A DNA stretch of 64,000 nucleotides from Pseudoalteromonas piratica (GCF_000788395.1 NZ_CP009888.1:1756001-1820000); one strand, 5' to 3'; positions 51,217 through 60,928 are shown, numbered from the stretch's first letter. The notes: generated from the letters alone by a model not told the origin. Numbers and translations: made by a program.

Positions 51217-52221
51217 GTGTTAGAACTACTTACTAAAAGTTTAAGCGAATTACCGAGTTATTTTAGTGATGCTAACAAGCGCATTTTTTATATTTATTTA
51301 TTAAGTGCGGTGGCTTTGGCATTACCCGTATATTTCGCCGCTTCCACTAAACGAAGCCCTGTTGGCTTTCTAAAGTTTCTTTTTCCTAAATCTGTTTGGC
51401 TTGCTAAGAGTGCTAAGCAAGATTACGCCCTTTGGGTTGCGAACAAACTGTTAAAAGCATTATTATTTGGTCCAATTGTATTGACCATGGCACCGATTGC
51501 TATTGCATTAAGTGATTTGTTGGAATGGTCATTTGGTCATATCGAGCCAATAGCACTTGCGAAATGGCAAATCATTACCTTTTTTACATTTTTACTTTTT
51601 ATAATCGACGATTTTACGCGTTTTTTACTGCATTACGCGCTACATAAAGTCCCATTTTTATGGGAGTTTCACAAAGTACACCACAGTGCCAAAGTACTTA
51701 CACCGTTTACCATTTATCGTTCGCACCCTGTTGAGAGTTATTTATACGCGTGTCGTATGGCAATCGTGCAGGGCACTGCAGTCGGAATAGGGTATTACTT
51801 GTTTGCCGATGCCATTAGCATGTTTGATGTGCTTGGCGCCAATGTATTTGTCTTTTTGTTTAATTTATTTGGTTCCAATTTACGTCACTCACATATTTGG
51901 TTGTCTTGGGGTGATAAGCTAGAGGGGATATTTATTAGCCCAGCACAGCATCAAATTCATCATAGTGATAATCCCCAACACTTTGATACTAATCTTGGCT
52001 CAGCACTTGCGATTTGGGACAGAATGACTGGGACCCTAATTAAGGCATCTGAAGTGGGTAAAATTTCGATAGGTGTTGGCCAATATGATTGTGGTCATGA
52101 CTCACTTTTTGCAATTTATACAAAACCGTTTATTGAATCAGCCAAATCATTAAATCTCAGCGTCAAAAAAGGCGTAACTAAATTACGCCTCAATAAACAT
52201 ACGGATAAAACGCGCGGCTAA
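51217..52221 (+). CDS. Fatty acid hydroxylase / sterol desaturase family protein
   Basis: Integral-membrane di-iron oxygenase-family protein of 334 residues. The eight-histidine pattern is present: HYALH (about 139-143), FHKVHHS (about 152-158), the later HSH, and QHQIHHSDNPQHFD (about 247-260). Several membrane helices surround it. Start is GTG with TAGGA 7 bp upstream. The terminator just ahead makes it a separate or read-through unit behind the iron cluster. It needs iron itself, so co-location may be regulatory or incidental. The lipid substrate is unknown. Confidence 0.87.
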   Translation: MLELLTKSLSELPSYFSDANKRIFYIYLLSAVALALPVYFAASTKRSPVGFLKFLFPKSVWLAKSAKQDYALWVANKLLKALLFGPIVLTMAPIAIALSDLLEWSFGHIEPIALAKWQIITFFTFLLFIIDDFTRFLLHYALHKVPFLWEFHKVHHSAKVLTPFTIYRSHPVESYLYACRMAIVQGTAVGIGYYLFADAISMFDVLGANVFVFLFNLFGSNLRHSHIWLSWGDKLEGIFISPAQHQIHHSDNPQHFDTNLGSALAIWDRMTGTLIKASEVGKISIGVGQYDCGHDSLFAIYTKPFIESAKSLNLSVKKGVTKLRLNKHTDKTRG

Positions 52222-52232
52222 TGCGCGTTTTT
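52207..52232. terminator. Terminator between hydroxylase and pepD
   Basis: AAAACGCGC / GCGCGTTTT stem with a seven-base loop, spanning the hydroxylase stop codon; it can act in both directions between convergent genes. Confidence 0.75.
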
Positions 52233-52235
52233 GTT

Positions 52236-53690
52236 TTATGCTTTGTTTGGGATATTACCAAGCACTTCAACTAATAGGTTAAAGAAAGGCTCAACCGTGT
52301 CGATTTTCACCTTTTCATCTGGCGAATGAGGGAATCGAATCGTTGGGCCAAATGACACCATATCCCAATGCGGATAGGCATCTTTAAATAAACCACACTC
52401 AAGACCCGCGTGGATCACCATAATTTTAGGCAATGAGCCAAACATGCCTTGATACGTTTCTCGTAAAATATCTTTAATCTGTGAGTCGTCTTTTGGCTCC
52501 CAACCAGGATAAGCGCCAGTGAAGGTAACGCTTGCACCAGCAAGCGTAAAGGTCGATGCAATCATATTTTGTGTATTTGTGCGCGCGCTATCAATTAATG
52601 AACGTACAAGACATTTAACACTAATATGATTGTCTTTGGTTAATACCACACCCAGGTTAGTTGAGGTTTCAACGATGCCCTCAATGGTATCGCTCATGCG
52701 AATTACACCATTAACACAGCCATTAATGCTGTTAATTACCGCAGTTTGTGACACTTTAGCAAGTTGCTTTTCAGGCAGTTCAACATCATTAATAGAAATT
52801 AAAATATTAGGCTCTATCTTACTTAACTCGGCAAGGAATAAGCGATTAATATTGTTTAATGCTGTGTTTAGGGCTGCTTTATCTTGGTGATCAATGATTA
52901 GGGTGACTTCAGCTTCGCGGGGGATTGCATTTCTAAGCGATCCACCTTGAATACTTGCAATTGAATAGTCAATATCTAGTAAGCTTAACATTCTAACAAG
53001 CAACTTATTGGCATTGCCGCGACCAAGGTGAATATCAACACCAGAATGACCACCTTTTAAGCCATTAAGAGATACGTTAATTGCCGCTTTAGTTGCATCT
53101 GTGGTTTCCCACTCAACGGGTAATTCAATGTTTACATCAATACCACCTGCACAACCCATGTAAACTTCGCCTTCGTCTTCTGAGTCGGTATTAAGTAAAA
53201 TTTCACCATCAAGCCAGCCTGCTTCTAAACCAAAAGCGCCAGTCATACCGGCTTCTTCGTCTATAGTAACTAATACTTCAAGCGGACCATGTTTAATGTC
53301 TGCACTTTGCAGTACAGCTAAACTGGCGGCAAGGCCAATACCGTTATCTGCTCCTAGGGTTGTACCATTGGCAGTTACCCATTCGCCGTCAACGTAGGCT
53401 TCAATAGGGTCGTTTACAAAATCATGTTGTTTATCGTTATTTTTTTGCGGCACCATATCCATATGCGCTTGTAAAATAACACCTTTGCGATTTTCCATTC
53501 CTGTTGTCGCTGGCTTTTTAATGATTAAATTTCCAACCTTGTCTTCTTTAACATCAAGACCAAGGTCAGTGGCAAATTGTTGGATCCATGCTGATATTTT
53601 TTGTTCGTGTTTACTCGGGTGAGGAATACTGCATATTTTTTCGAAAATTTGCCACAGCGGTTGTGGCGATAATTGAGAGAGTTGCATCAC
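52236..53690 (-). CDS. pepD: Aminoacyl-histidine dipeptidase PepD
   Basis: Cytoplasmic Zn-dependent M20 dipeptidase (Xaa-His dipeptidase, EC 3.4.13.18 type). 484 residues against 485 in E. coli. Metal ligands and catalytic residues are visible: HMDMVPQ (His/Asp, about 76-82), TLGADNGIGLAA (bridging Asp, about 115-126), TIDEEAGMTGAF (catalytic Glu and ligand, about 147-158), NTDSED (about 173) and VIHAGLECGLF near the C-terminus. A lid/dimerisation domain sits in the middle. The DUF3820 gene ends 15 bp upstream, suggesting one operon. It would process dipeptides such as those imported by the POT transporter. Confidence 0.95.
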   Translation of the reverse strand: MMQLSQLSPQPLWQIFEKICSIPHPSKHEQKISAWIQQFATDLGLDVKEDKVGNLIIKKPATTGMENRKGVILQAHMDMVPQKNNDKQHDFVNDPIEAYVDGEWVTANGTTLGADNGIGLAASLAVLQSADIKHGPLEVLVTIDEEAGMTGAFGLEAGWLDGEILLNTDSEDEGEVYMGCAGGIDVNIELPVEWETTDATKAAINVSLNGLKGGHSGVDIHLGRGNANKLLVRMLSLLDIDYSIASIQGGSLRNAIPREAEVTLIIDHQDKAALNTALNNINRLFLAELSKIEPNILISINDVELPEKQLAKVSQTAVINSINGCVNGVIRMSDTIEGIVETSTNLGVVLTKDNHISVKCLVRSLIDSARTNTQNMIASTFTLAGASVTFTGAYPGWEPKDDSQIKDILRETYQGMFGSLPKIMVIHAGLECGLFKDAYPHWDMVSFGPTIRFPHSPDEKVKIDTVEPFFNLLVEVLGNIPNKA

Positions 53691-53705
53691 TGTGTTTCCT
53701 TGTTG

Positions 53706-53921
53706 TTACTTGAGCAATGGCATTAACACTTTTTCAAGGCCATTACGTTTTACTTCATATATTAATGCGAGTTGCTGACCAAGCTTTCCTTCAGGAAAAC
53801 CTTTTTGTTTGAACCACACTAAGTAAGGTTCTGGGAGTTTTAAGAGAGGACAGCCAGCATATTTACCAAATGGCATTGGCTGATTGATAGCGTCTAACAA
53901 CGCTTGTTTGTCTGCAAGCAT
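53706..53921 (-). CDS. DUF3820 small protein
   Basis: 71-residue DUF3820 protein. The family core is MPFGKYAGCPLLKLPEPYLVWFKQKGFPEGKLGQQLALIYEVKRNGLE (about 16-63), an exonuclease-X-like zinc-finger-related small fold lacking catalytic residues. Family members are sometimes annotated as quorum-sensing-regulated virulence factors, but their function is not established. It lies 15 bp ahead of pepD in the same direction, so probably one operon. Confidence 0.85.
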   Translation of the reverse strand: MLADKQALLDAINQPMPFGKYAGCPLLKLPEPYLVWFKQKGFPEGKLGQQLALIYEVKRNGLEKVLMPLLK

Positions 53922-53960
53922 ACATAAAGTAGTGTTGTGAATGTCAGAGCCAAGTATACC

Positions 53961-54212
53961 CTAGTGAATCTGAGTTTTGATCTGTTTTGATGGCGTAAAG
54001 CCTTTTTCACGCAACAAAATACTCAGTTGGTCGACTGGTAAATGGTGTTGGGGGCTTTTGCGAAGCGCATGATCCTGCGGCACAGCGTATTTGTCGAGAA
54101 GTAGGGTGTAGAAAGTAAGCTTGGCAAAATCGGCGTCTAGGTACTCCAATTCATCACTAATGTACTCTAGTAAGTCAGAGGAGAATGCTTTGTTTTTATT
54201 TTTTTGATGCAT
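53961..54212 (-). CDS. Small conserved-looking protein of unknown function
   Basis: 83-residue soluble protein that I do not recognise. It is rich in charged residues, with an acidic helix (SSDLLEYISDELEYLDADFAKLTFYTLLL) and a basic C-terminus (GFTPSKQIKTQIH). No membrane segment, signal or metal motif. It lies 39 bp upstream of the DUF3820 gene on the same strand and may be the first gene of the pepD unit. No good ribosome binding site is visible, so the start and reality of the gene are moderately uncertain. Confidence 0.6.
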   Translation of the reverse strand: MHQKNKNKAFSSDLLEYISDELEYLDADFAKLTFYTLLLDKYAVPQDHALRKSPQHHLPVDQLSILLREKGFTPSKQIKTQIH

Positions 54213-54306
54213 AGCTAGGTCGTTCAGGGTACATTTGTCTAAATTTTACCCCGAATAACCTAGTGTTGTGTTTCAAAAATGTAAACGAACGTAATAGTTA
54301 CCTTAA

Positions 54307-55896
54307 TTACCTTTGTGAATTCGGTATAGAAAATACTTTTTCTTTTACGTGCTCTGCAAAACCGCTACCCGCTTCTAGATAGAAGTTAAACGTTGAGTGT
54401 ACACCCATATCTTCAAGCTCTTTTTGTTGATCGGGGTAATTGGCAATAGCTGTTACTTGCCCGGTAAAGCCCGATGCTTTTAGGCGCTCCAAAGCAAATA
54501 TATTCTGAGCATGTTTGGGCATTGCAAGCATTACCATTTCTACTTCAGAGTGATTGATTCGATTCCAAAAGTCGGGGTCAGTTGCATCGGCAAGAATGGC
54601 AAATCGACCGCGATTAGTATGTCTTTCTACCGTTTCAGGGTTGATATCCACACCTGCAACAGAGTTCGGATACGTTTGTGCAATGGTTTCATATGCACCC
54701 GTTCCGACACGGCCCATACCAAAAATAAGAATTTTTGTTTGATTTAAATTCACTGGCATTTCTTCAGCGAGGCGTTTTTCAGACTCAAACTTTAATAAGT
54801 AGTTTTCGAATTTGACATACAACTCATTTGATTTTTTGTTAAGTGGAGACGCCGCAATAAATGTAATTGATACCGCAATAGCCACTACTGCTAGCCATTC
54901 ACCGGTGAGCCAGCCACTCGATACCGCTAAGGCACAAACAATTAAACCAAATTCACTGTAATTTGATAGCGAAAATGCACCGAGTAGGGATGTGCGCGCG
55001 CGCAAATGAAATGCATTGGTTAGAACGTAATACAGTAGGATCTTAAGTGGTAACACCAGGATTAAAATGGTGGCGACCATCAGCGCATGTAACGTTAGCT
55101 CTGCATTGAGACCAATTGTTAAAAAGAAGCCGACTAAGAAGAGATCCTTAAAACTTAATAAGGCTTTTGAAAGTTCACCTGCTTTTTTGTGAGGCGCTAA
55201 AATCATACCAATAATCAATGCACCTAAATCACCTTTTAAACCCGCAAATTCAAATGCATGGTAACCAACCACAAGTGCAAAGAAAAAGCCGAAAAGAGGC
55301 AGTACTTCACCGTGTTTTGAACGGCCAAGCATCCAATAAAACGCAGGCCTTACAAGAGGGAGTGCGCAAACAAGTGCAATTGCCCAGTAGTTTGGGATCT
55401 TACCTGTGCTGATAGCTAGAAAAACAACGGCGAAGATATCCTGCATGACTAGAATACCAATGGCTACTTTTCCGTGCAAACTGCTCATTTCACCGCGTTC
55501 TTCTAATACCTTTACAGCGAAAACAGTTGATGAGAAGCTTAGTGCAAACGCTAATATTGCGGCCGATTGCGTTGATAGCTCCGAAAATAGGGGTAATTTT
55601 AGCCAGCTTAGTCCAAGCAGGGATCCCCAGAATAATAAACTACACAGCACAATATGTAATGTGGCAGGCCCCCACACTTGGGCTTTTACTAAGTTGCCAA
55701 TTTTAAGTTTTAAACCAATGCTAAAGAGCAATAGCGTAACCCCAAGGTTTGCCATTTGCTCAAGTAAAGCGGTACTTTGATAGCCCGCGATGTTTAAAAT
55801 AAAGCCTGCGCATAAGAAACCGATCAAGGGTGGTAACTTAAACTGTAAAATAACAAAGCCACAGATGAAGGCGGTTGCGTAAAACAATAATTCCAT
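54307..55896 (-). CDS. Kef/YbaL-type CPA2 cation:proton antiporter with TrkA-N domain
   Basis: Inner-membrane K+/H+ antiporter-like protein of 529 residues: a CPA2 membrane domain of about twelve helices (1-370) starting ELLFYATAFICGFVILQFKLPPLIGFLCAGFIL, and a cytosolic Rossmann TrkA-N/RCK domain (about 385-510) with IFGMGRVGTGAYE (about 391-403) and the acidic residue VAGVDINPE that binds the nucleotide ribose. Domain order is as in E. coli YbaL and KefB/C. No TrkA-C domain is evident. Likely role: potassium or pH homeostasis. Monocistronic. Confidence 0.9.
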   Translation of the reverse strand: MELLFYATAFICGFVILQFKLPPLIGFLCAGFILNIAGYQSTALLEQMANLGVTLLLFSIGLKLKIGNLVKAQVWGPATLHIVLCSLLFWGSLLGLSWLKLPLFSELSTQSAAILAFALSFSSTVFAVKVLEERGEMSSLHGKVAIGILVMQDIFAVVFLAISTGKIPNYWAIALVCALPLVRPAFYWMLGRSKHGEVLPLFGFFFALVVGYHAFEFAGLKGDLGALIIGMILAPHKKAGELSKALLSFKDLFLVGFFLTIGLNAELTLHALMVATILILVLPLKILLYYVLTNAFHLRARTSLLGAFSLSNYSEFGLIVCALAVSSGWLTGEWLAVVAIAVSITFIAASPLNKKSNELYVKFENYLLKFESEKRLAEEMPVNLNQTKILIFGMGRVGTGAYETIAQTYPNSVAGVDINPETVERHTNRGRFAILADATDPDFWNRINHSEVEMVMLAMPKHAQNIFALERLKASGFTGQVTAIANYPDQQKELEDMGVHSTFNFYLEAGSGFAEHVKEKVFSIPNSQR

Positions 55897-55952
55897 GGGA
55901 TATTTTTTTAATTCTCAGTTAACCAGAGTGTAACTAAAAACAGTGTAGCGCG

Positions 55953-56642
55953 CTATGCATTCTCGTCCAGTCTCTGCTTATAAGCCTTTAGTTGTTGATC
56001 CCACGCAAAACACCAGCTTTCAATTAACTGTGTTAGATGGCTTAATGAGAGCTTTTCACTACTATTTTCTATTTGTAAACCTTGTCCGCCAAGCACTGAA
56101 GTGGCAAGCAACTTATCGTTTAAGCCATTTTTAATTTTCGTTTCAAGGCGTATTTCGACATCACGGTCTCGTCCACCCAAGGATAAATTTACCGCAGAGA
56201 TAACAGCACGAAATGGGATTACTTCAAGTGGAGATAAATCTTCCAACGAAATCTTTACTGCCGTGATAGCGGGTTCAATCACCATTACATTCTCACCTTT
56301 TACAGGAGAGATAGGAAAATATTGTGAAACAATATATTTCATTCGCATATCTAAATAACGTTGTAACTTTGTCGCAGCCTGATGATCAATTTGCTCGTGA
56401 TGCTGCAGCTGTGGGTAGTAAATTACAGGGGCAATGTAGACCGATTCAGGTTCGAAAGGGGCCAGTTTTCGAGAGATATCTCGAGATACCCAGCGCTGAT
56501 GATATCCAGTATTTTCATCCGCTAAGGTGGTCAGGTTACTATAACTGGCTAAGTAGCCATTTTTAATGTCTTTTGTAGTTAGAGAACAACCCGTTAACAG
56601 TAAAAGAACAGCACTTTTTATAAACAGTTTTGATGAATACAT
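55953..56642 (-). CDS. DUF3313 lipoprotein
   Basis: Predicted lipoprotein of about 229 residues (lipobox LLTGC, Cys19 from the chosen start). The frame extends to 56675, but MYSSKLFIKSAVLLLLTGC at 56642 gives a proper lipoprotein signal. The mature protein resembles DUF3313: FLASYSNLTTL-like opening, PESVYIAPVIYYP (about 63-75), EPAITAVKISLEDLSP and RDRDVEIRLETKIKNGLNDKLLATSVLGGQG. Function unknown; such proteins are envelope-located. It stands alone, divergent from the Spo0M-like gene. Confidence 0.75.
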   Translation of the reverse strand: MYSSKLFIKSAVLLLLTGCSLTTKDIKNGYLASYSNLTTLADENTGYHQRWVSRDISRKLAPFEPESVYIAPVIYYPQLQHHEQIDHQAATKLQRYLDMRMKYIVSQYFPISPVKGENVMVIEPAITAVKISLEDLSPLEVIPFRAVISAVNLSLGGRDRDVEIRLETKIKNGLNDKLLATSVLGGQGLQIENSSEKLSLSHLTQLIESWCFAWDQQLKAYKQRLDENA

Positions 56643-56779
56643 AATCAATCTAGGAGTGAACAAAAATCGCATCATAGCAATGCAAACTTAATCAGCTCTT
56701 AACAACGAAAATTTTAACTGACAAGCATGAAAAATTATGGTTAATATGCATTATAAGTATAAAGAACAAGGTGAGTTAT

Positions 56780-57523
56780 ATGTTCAAAAAAGTTCTCGCA
56801 TCTATCGGTATTGGTGCGGCAAAAGTGGATACTGTGCTACATACTGAGCATTTACAGCCAGGGCAAAAGTTTTCAGCAGAAGTAATTATTACTGCGGGTG
56901 ATGTAGAGCAAGATATTTCAGGGTTAGAACTCGCCCTAATGACCAAGGTAAAGGTTGAATCGGACGAGGGTGATTACTTTGCGGATCATGTGCTAGAGAA
57001 GTGGTCGATTGTTGATCAGCGTACCTTAACCCCAGGGGAAGAATTGCGTATCCCGTTTGAAGCACGCCTTCATTCTGAGACACCGATTACGCAAATCTCC
57101 CAGGGTTTAAATCAGAGTGTGGTGTGGATTGCAACTGGGTTAAACATTGATTTTGCCCTTGATGCGACTGATCGTGACCCAGTTTATGTATATCCTAACG
57201 AGGCCGTGAAAGCGTTTATGCAGGCAATGGAAAAGCTAGGTTACAAACTAGTTAAAAGTGATGTTGAAAAAGGCTACCTGCGTACCTCAAACTTCAATTC
57301 AACTTCTGGGTGCTATCAAGAGTTAGAATATAAACCGGCTGGTTTGAAAGTATTTGGTCCGAAAGAGGTGGAGCTTTCATTTGTACCAGAAGCGCACAAA
57401 ACGCATGTATTGATTGAAATTGATCGCATGTTTGGCTCTGATGGTTATGTTGACCTAACAATTGAGCACGATCAGGTAAATTTAAGCCAAATTTGCGATC
57501 AGCTAGAGCATATTTTTGGTTAA
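56780..57523 (+). CDS. Spo0M-like sporulation-control family protein
   Basis: Soluble arrestin-like protein of 247 residues in the Spo0M family. Spo0M affects sporulation in Bacillus; in non-sporulating gammaproteobacteria the role is unknown. MFKKVLASIGIGAAKVDTVLH (1-21) and the DGYVDLTIEHDQV C-terminal part are typical. An open GTG lies 9 bp upstream, but AAGGTGAG there is the ribosome binding site for the ATG at 56780. Followed by its own terminator. Confidence 0.88.
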   Translation: MFKKVLASIGIGAAKVDTVLHTEHLQPGQKFSAEVIITAGDVEQDISGLELALMTKVKVESDEGDYFADHVLEKWSIVDQRTLTPGEELRIPFEARLHSETPITQISQGLNQSVVWIATGLNIDFALDATDRDPVYVYPNEAVKAFMQAMEKLGYKLVKSDVEKGYLRTSNFNSTSGCYQELEYKPAGLKVFGPKEVELSFVPEAHKTHVLIEIDRMFGSDGYVDLTIEHDQVNLSQICDQLEHIFG

Positions 57524-57537
57524 TTAGTTTAAGAATT

Positions 57538-57563
57538 GAAAAGGGGCTCTTGCCCCTTTTTTT
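57538..57563 (+). terminator. Rho-independent terminator after the Spo0M-like gene
   Basis: AAGGGGC / GCCCCTT stem (57541-57547 and 57552-57558, loop TCTT) with a long T-run. Confidence 0.9.
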
Positions 57564-57576
57564 GTGAGTAAATAAT

Positions 57577-58029
57577 ATGACGAAATTTTACAGTAAATCG
57601 TTTAATGAACTGTCGGCACTCGAGTTATACAACTTAATGAAGCTCAGAGTGGATGTATTTGTCGTTGAGCAAAATTGTCCGTATGAAGAGCTTGATGGAT
57701 TAGACACAGCACAACAAACACAACATATTTTAGGCTATGACAACAATGAACTTGTGGCCTATGCACGTTGTTTAGCACCCAATACAAGTTATGAAAACAG
57801 TGCTGCAATTGGTCGTGTACTGGTTAAACAGTCTCATCGCGGAAAAGGTTTAGCACAGGCTGTTGTGTCCCTTGCTAAAGATATTTGTGTTAGTCATTGG
57901 CCTGATAATGGCATTGAGATTTCAGCGCAGTGCTACTTAACTGACTTTTATGAGGCTCAAGGCTTTAAAATTGTTGGGGAACAATATTTAGAAGATGGTA
58001 TTCCACATATTCATATGATTGCTGTTTAG
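57577..58029 (+). CDS. elaA: ElaA-type GNAT acetyltransferase
   Basis: Cytoplasmic N-acetyltransferase of the ElaA family, 150 residues. LYNLMKLRVDVFVVEQNCPYEELDGLD (about 17-43) is the ElaA signature, AAIGRVLVKQSHRGKGLAQAVV (about 74-95) holds the acetyl-CoA-binding R/QxxGxG/A loop (HRGKGLA), and AQCYLTDFYEAQGFKIVG follows as in the family. Substrate not established. Closely preceded by the terminator of the previous gene and converges on the NSS transporter. Confidence 0.92.
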   Translation: MTKFYSKSFNELSALELYNLMKLRVDVFVVEQNCPYEELDGLDTAQQTQHILGYDNNELVAYARCLAPNTSYENSAAIGRVLVKQSHRGKGLAQAVVSLAKDICVSHWPDNGIEISAQCYLTDFYEAQGFKIVGEQYLEDGIPHIHMIAV

Positions 58030-58065
58030 TTATGCGAAACCTTTAATTTACTAAGATATAAACAT

Positions 58066-58093
58066 AAAAAGCCGATGCACGTCATCGGCTTTT
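58066..58093. terminator. Bidirectional terminator between elaA and NSS transporter
   Basis: AAAAGCCGATG / CATCGGCTTTT, an 11-bp stem with a five-base loop, between the convergent genes. Confidence 0.9.
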
Positions 58094-58101
58094 CTTTGTG
58101 T

Positions 58102-59451
58102 TTAGATAAATGAATGAATAAACACCGCTGCAATTGCCAATGGGCAGACAAACTTAGTATACCAAGGCCAAATTTTCCAAAATAGCGTTGATTCAACCTG
58201 TTCATTACCCTGTTTAATTTCTTCAATCAGAGAGTTACGTTGCCAAATCCAACCTGCAAATACACAGCACAGCATCGCAATGATTGGTTGGCCATATTCT
58301 GTTGCTAACGTTGCAACAAAATCAAGCATGGTACCAATGTTAAAGATAATCACGAAACTAATGGCGAGAATACCGATTCCTGTCCATGTTGTTGCTGTTT
58401 TACGCTCAATATTATGGCGTTCTACTAAGAAAGAAACAGGGCCTTCTAACATCGAAATTGAAGATGTTAGTGCGGCAATCGACATTAAAATAAAGAAAGC
58501 TAAGCCAACAAATACACCTAGTTGCCCCATTGAATCGAACAAGCTAGGTAATACTTGGAAGACGAGAGTAGGGCCAGCGAGCAAGCTACCATCTTCCGCG
58601 AAAATTTGAACACCTTGTTCTAATGCAACATACATTGCTGGAATAACAAGCAAACCAGCTAAAAACGCAATCGATACATCGATAAAGGTCACTTGCGCAC
58701 CGATAGTTACCATGTTCTCTTTTTTAGAGATATAGGAGCCGTAAATAACCATGACACTTGTACCCAGTGACAATGAGAAGAATGCTTGACCAAGTGCGCT
58801 TATGAGTAAGTCTGGATCAAGAACACGTGAAATATCAGGGTTCAGATAGGCTTCTAAGCCTTTATCAGCGCCATCAAGTGTTAATACGTAAATTATAAGT
58901 AGGATTAGCAGGCCAATCATTGCGGGCATTAAACGTTTTGACCATTTTTCTATACCGTCTTCAACGCCATTACGAATAATAATGACCGTTAAAAACATAA
59001 ACACAGCACAGAAGAAGATATTACGTGCAATGCTGTCACTTACAGCCCATTCAGCAACACTTGTAGCGCCAATAATAGTGGCGCCAGACTCAACGGCATA
59101 AGATGTCATCCAGCCTGCTAAAATACCATAAAAGCTTAAAATTAGGGCAGCACATACAATCCCGCCAAAACCCACAATAAACGCAAACCTTTTTTGCATT
59201 TGCGTGCGAGATATCTTTTCTAATGAAGTCACCGCATTTGCTTGGCCGTAGCGTCCAATCAGGATCTCAGCCATAAAAGCAGGGTAGGCTAAACAAAACG
59301 CTAATATTAAATAAACTAAAACAAATGCTGCACCACCATTTGTTGCAGTTTGTGTTGGGAATCCCCAAATGTTGCCAAGACCTACCGCGCTACCTGCGGC
59401 AGCCATAATAAAACCGAGTCGAGAGGTAAACTCTCCACGTGAAGCACCCAT
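58102..59451 (-). CDS. Neurotransmitter:sodium symporter family transporter
   Basis: Na+-dependent inner-membrane transporter of the NSS/SNF family (LeuT-like), 449 residues with about eleven membrane helices. FTSRLGFIMAAAGSAVGLGNIWGFPTQTATNGGAAFVLVYL (about 8-48) is the helix-1 signature with the sodium-site residues and unwound GLGNIWGFP. Bacterial homologues import amino acids such as tyrosine, tryptophan or leucine; the substrate cannot be assigned. Helix count and length fit the eleven-helix bacterial form (Tyt1/MhsT-like). Monocistronic. Confidence 0.92.
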   Translation of the reverse strand: MGASRGEFTSRLGFIMAAAGSAVGLGNIWGFPTQTATNGGAAFVLVYLILAFCLAYPAFMAEILIGRYGQANAVTSLEKISRTQMQKRFAFIVGFGGIVCAALILSFYGILAGWMTSYAVESGATIIGATSVAEWAVSDSIARNIFFCAVFMFLTVIIIRNGVEDGIEKWSKRLMPAMIGLLILLIIYVLTLDGADKGLEAYLNPDISRVLDPDLLISALGQAFFSLSLGTSVMVIYGSYISKKENMVTIGAQVTFIDVSIAFLAGLLVIPAMYVALEQGVQIFAEDGSLLAGPTLVFQVLPSLFDSMGQLGVFVGLAFFILMSIAALTSSISMLEGPVSFLVERHNIERKTATTWTGIGILAISFVIIFNIGTMLDFVATLATEYGQPIIAMLCCVFAGWIWQRNSLIEEIKQGNEQVESTLFWKIWPWYTKFVCPLAIAAVFIHSFI

Positions 59452-59617
59452 ATATTTTTCTCGTTATTAATTTGCCGCCCAATCTACTGTAAATTGAAAT
59501 AAATTAATAGAGTGACTTTGCTTGATTTGGATCAATTGATTTAAAAAAATGTAAACCTGGCGTTAGCATCATTAAGCGTGTGAAATAATTAAATTCATCA
59601 GCTAACTCTTGGCAATC

Positions 59618-60928
59618 TTACCAAGTGCCTGTTTTGTTTTTTAAATGACAGCGATGAGGCAGGCGTAAAGTAAACTTTGCACCCCCTAGTGACTTAGAGC
59701 GCGACACTTTAATTTCACCAAAATGCCAAGCTATCACTTTTGCTACAATTGCCAGTCCTAAGCCAAAATTTTTGGCTGCGCGGTTACGGTGACTTTCTTG
59801 CTGAAAAAAGGGTTTCAATACGTTATCGAGGTTTTCTTCATCAATGCCTGGACCGTCATCTTCAATCTCTATATAGGTATCGCTGTGTGTTTGAGTGGTG
59901 CTGATAGTAATACGTGTTTTGGCAAAATCAGTCGCGTTACTAAGTAAATTCACAATAGCGCGTGCTAACCAGTGAGGGTCAACATACAGTAGATAATCTT
60001 CTGCTTTTATATCTAATTTGATTGATTGTGCTTGTAGTTTGGGTGCTACTTGATGGACACAGTTCTCAAATAACTCTGAACTGGAGATCGATGTTGGTGA
60101 AATCTGATATGATTTTTGCTCTAAGGTTGCATACTCTAAATAACGATTAAGCATCGACTCCATCTGATCCAAATCACCTTCCATTCGCGCCAGATAATGC
60201 TTAATTTTTTCAGAGTCATGACTGTCAATTGCTGCATCTAGGCCAAATCTTAGGCAAGCAAGCGGCGTGCGAATGTCGTGAGACATACTTGATGCTAATA
60301 ACTGGTTTTCTTCAATCAATTGCTGAATTTGGTCAGCCATTCGATTGTAACTGGTTTCAAGTTCGCGGATATAACTAAGCCCAGTTAAGTTGATGCGCGC
60401 ATCCAAGTTGCCGTTGGCAAATTGGGCGGTTGCTTTGTTCAGCAGACTCAAACGTTTCGTTAATGGCGCAAGCCACCACCACATGAAGATACAGATGCCA
60501 AGATAAAAACCAACAGTTAAAAATAAATCAGTTCGATTAGCAGGCATCGGGGGCTTTTCAACGCGAAGCTGAACATGGTGATCCGCTAATGCCTCACTGG
60601 TTTGAATTAAATAAAAGCCTAATTCATCTTCAAGTGTAATCCCACCAGGGATCAGCAATTGTGAGTGAAGTTCAATTGGTAAAGCTAATTCCGCATTATC
60701 ATGATAGCTTAAACTAAAGTGGCTCGATTCAGCAAAGCGGTTCAACCACGCTTGATGTTGGTCGCTTGGGTGTTGAGCCATCTCAGACACCACACCGGCA
60801 AGTACTTGCTTCTCAAGTTTAAAATTATCTAGATTACTGGGTGGAGCACTTAATGAGTCTATCAGCCAGCCAAGGATAAAGGATGATATTAATGCACCTG
60901 TGATCAGGCTGATATAGAGTTTCTTCAT
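59618..60928 (-). CDS. RstB-type sensor histidine kinase (cassette 2)
   Basis: Inner-membrane histidine kinase of 436 residues: helix (about 5-27), periplasmic sensor (about 28-133), second helix (about 134-152), HAMP-like linker (LTKRLSLLNKATAQFANGNLDARI), dimerisation domain with His217 (SSMSHDIRTPLACLRF), then N box LLSNATDFAKT, G1 IEDDGPGIDEEN and G2 KNFGLGLAIVAKV. All catalytic motifs are intact. It starts 3 bp after the response-regulator gene and is paralogous to the kinase at 44354. Its sensor differs clearly in sequence, so the two cassettes may respond to different cues. Confidence 0.92.
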   Translation of the reverse strand: MKKLYISLITGALISSFILGWLIDSLSAPPSNLDNFKLEKQVLAGVVSEMAQHPSDQHQAWLNRFAESSHFSLSYHDNAELALPIELHSQLLIPGGITLEDELGFYLIQTSEALADHHVQLRVEKPPMPANRTDLFLTVGFYLGICIFMWWWLAPLTKRLSLLNKATAQFANGNLDARINLTGLSYIRELETSYNRMADQIQQLIEENQLLASSMSHDIRTPLACLRFGLDAAIDSHDSEKIKHYLARMEGDLDQMESMLNRYLEYATLEQKSYQISPTSISSSELFENCVHQVAPKLQAQSIKLDIKAEDYLLYVDPHWLARAIVNLLSNATDFAKTRITISTTQTHSDTYIEIEDDGPGIDEENLDNVLKPFFQQESHRNRAAKNFGLGLAIVAKVIAWHFGEIKVSRSKSLGGAKFTLRLPHRCHLKNKTGTW

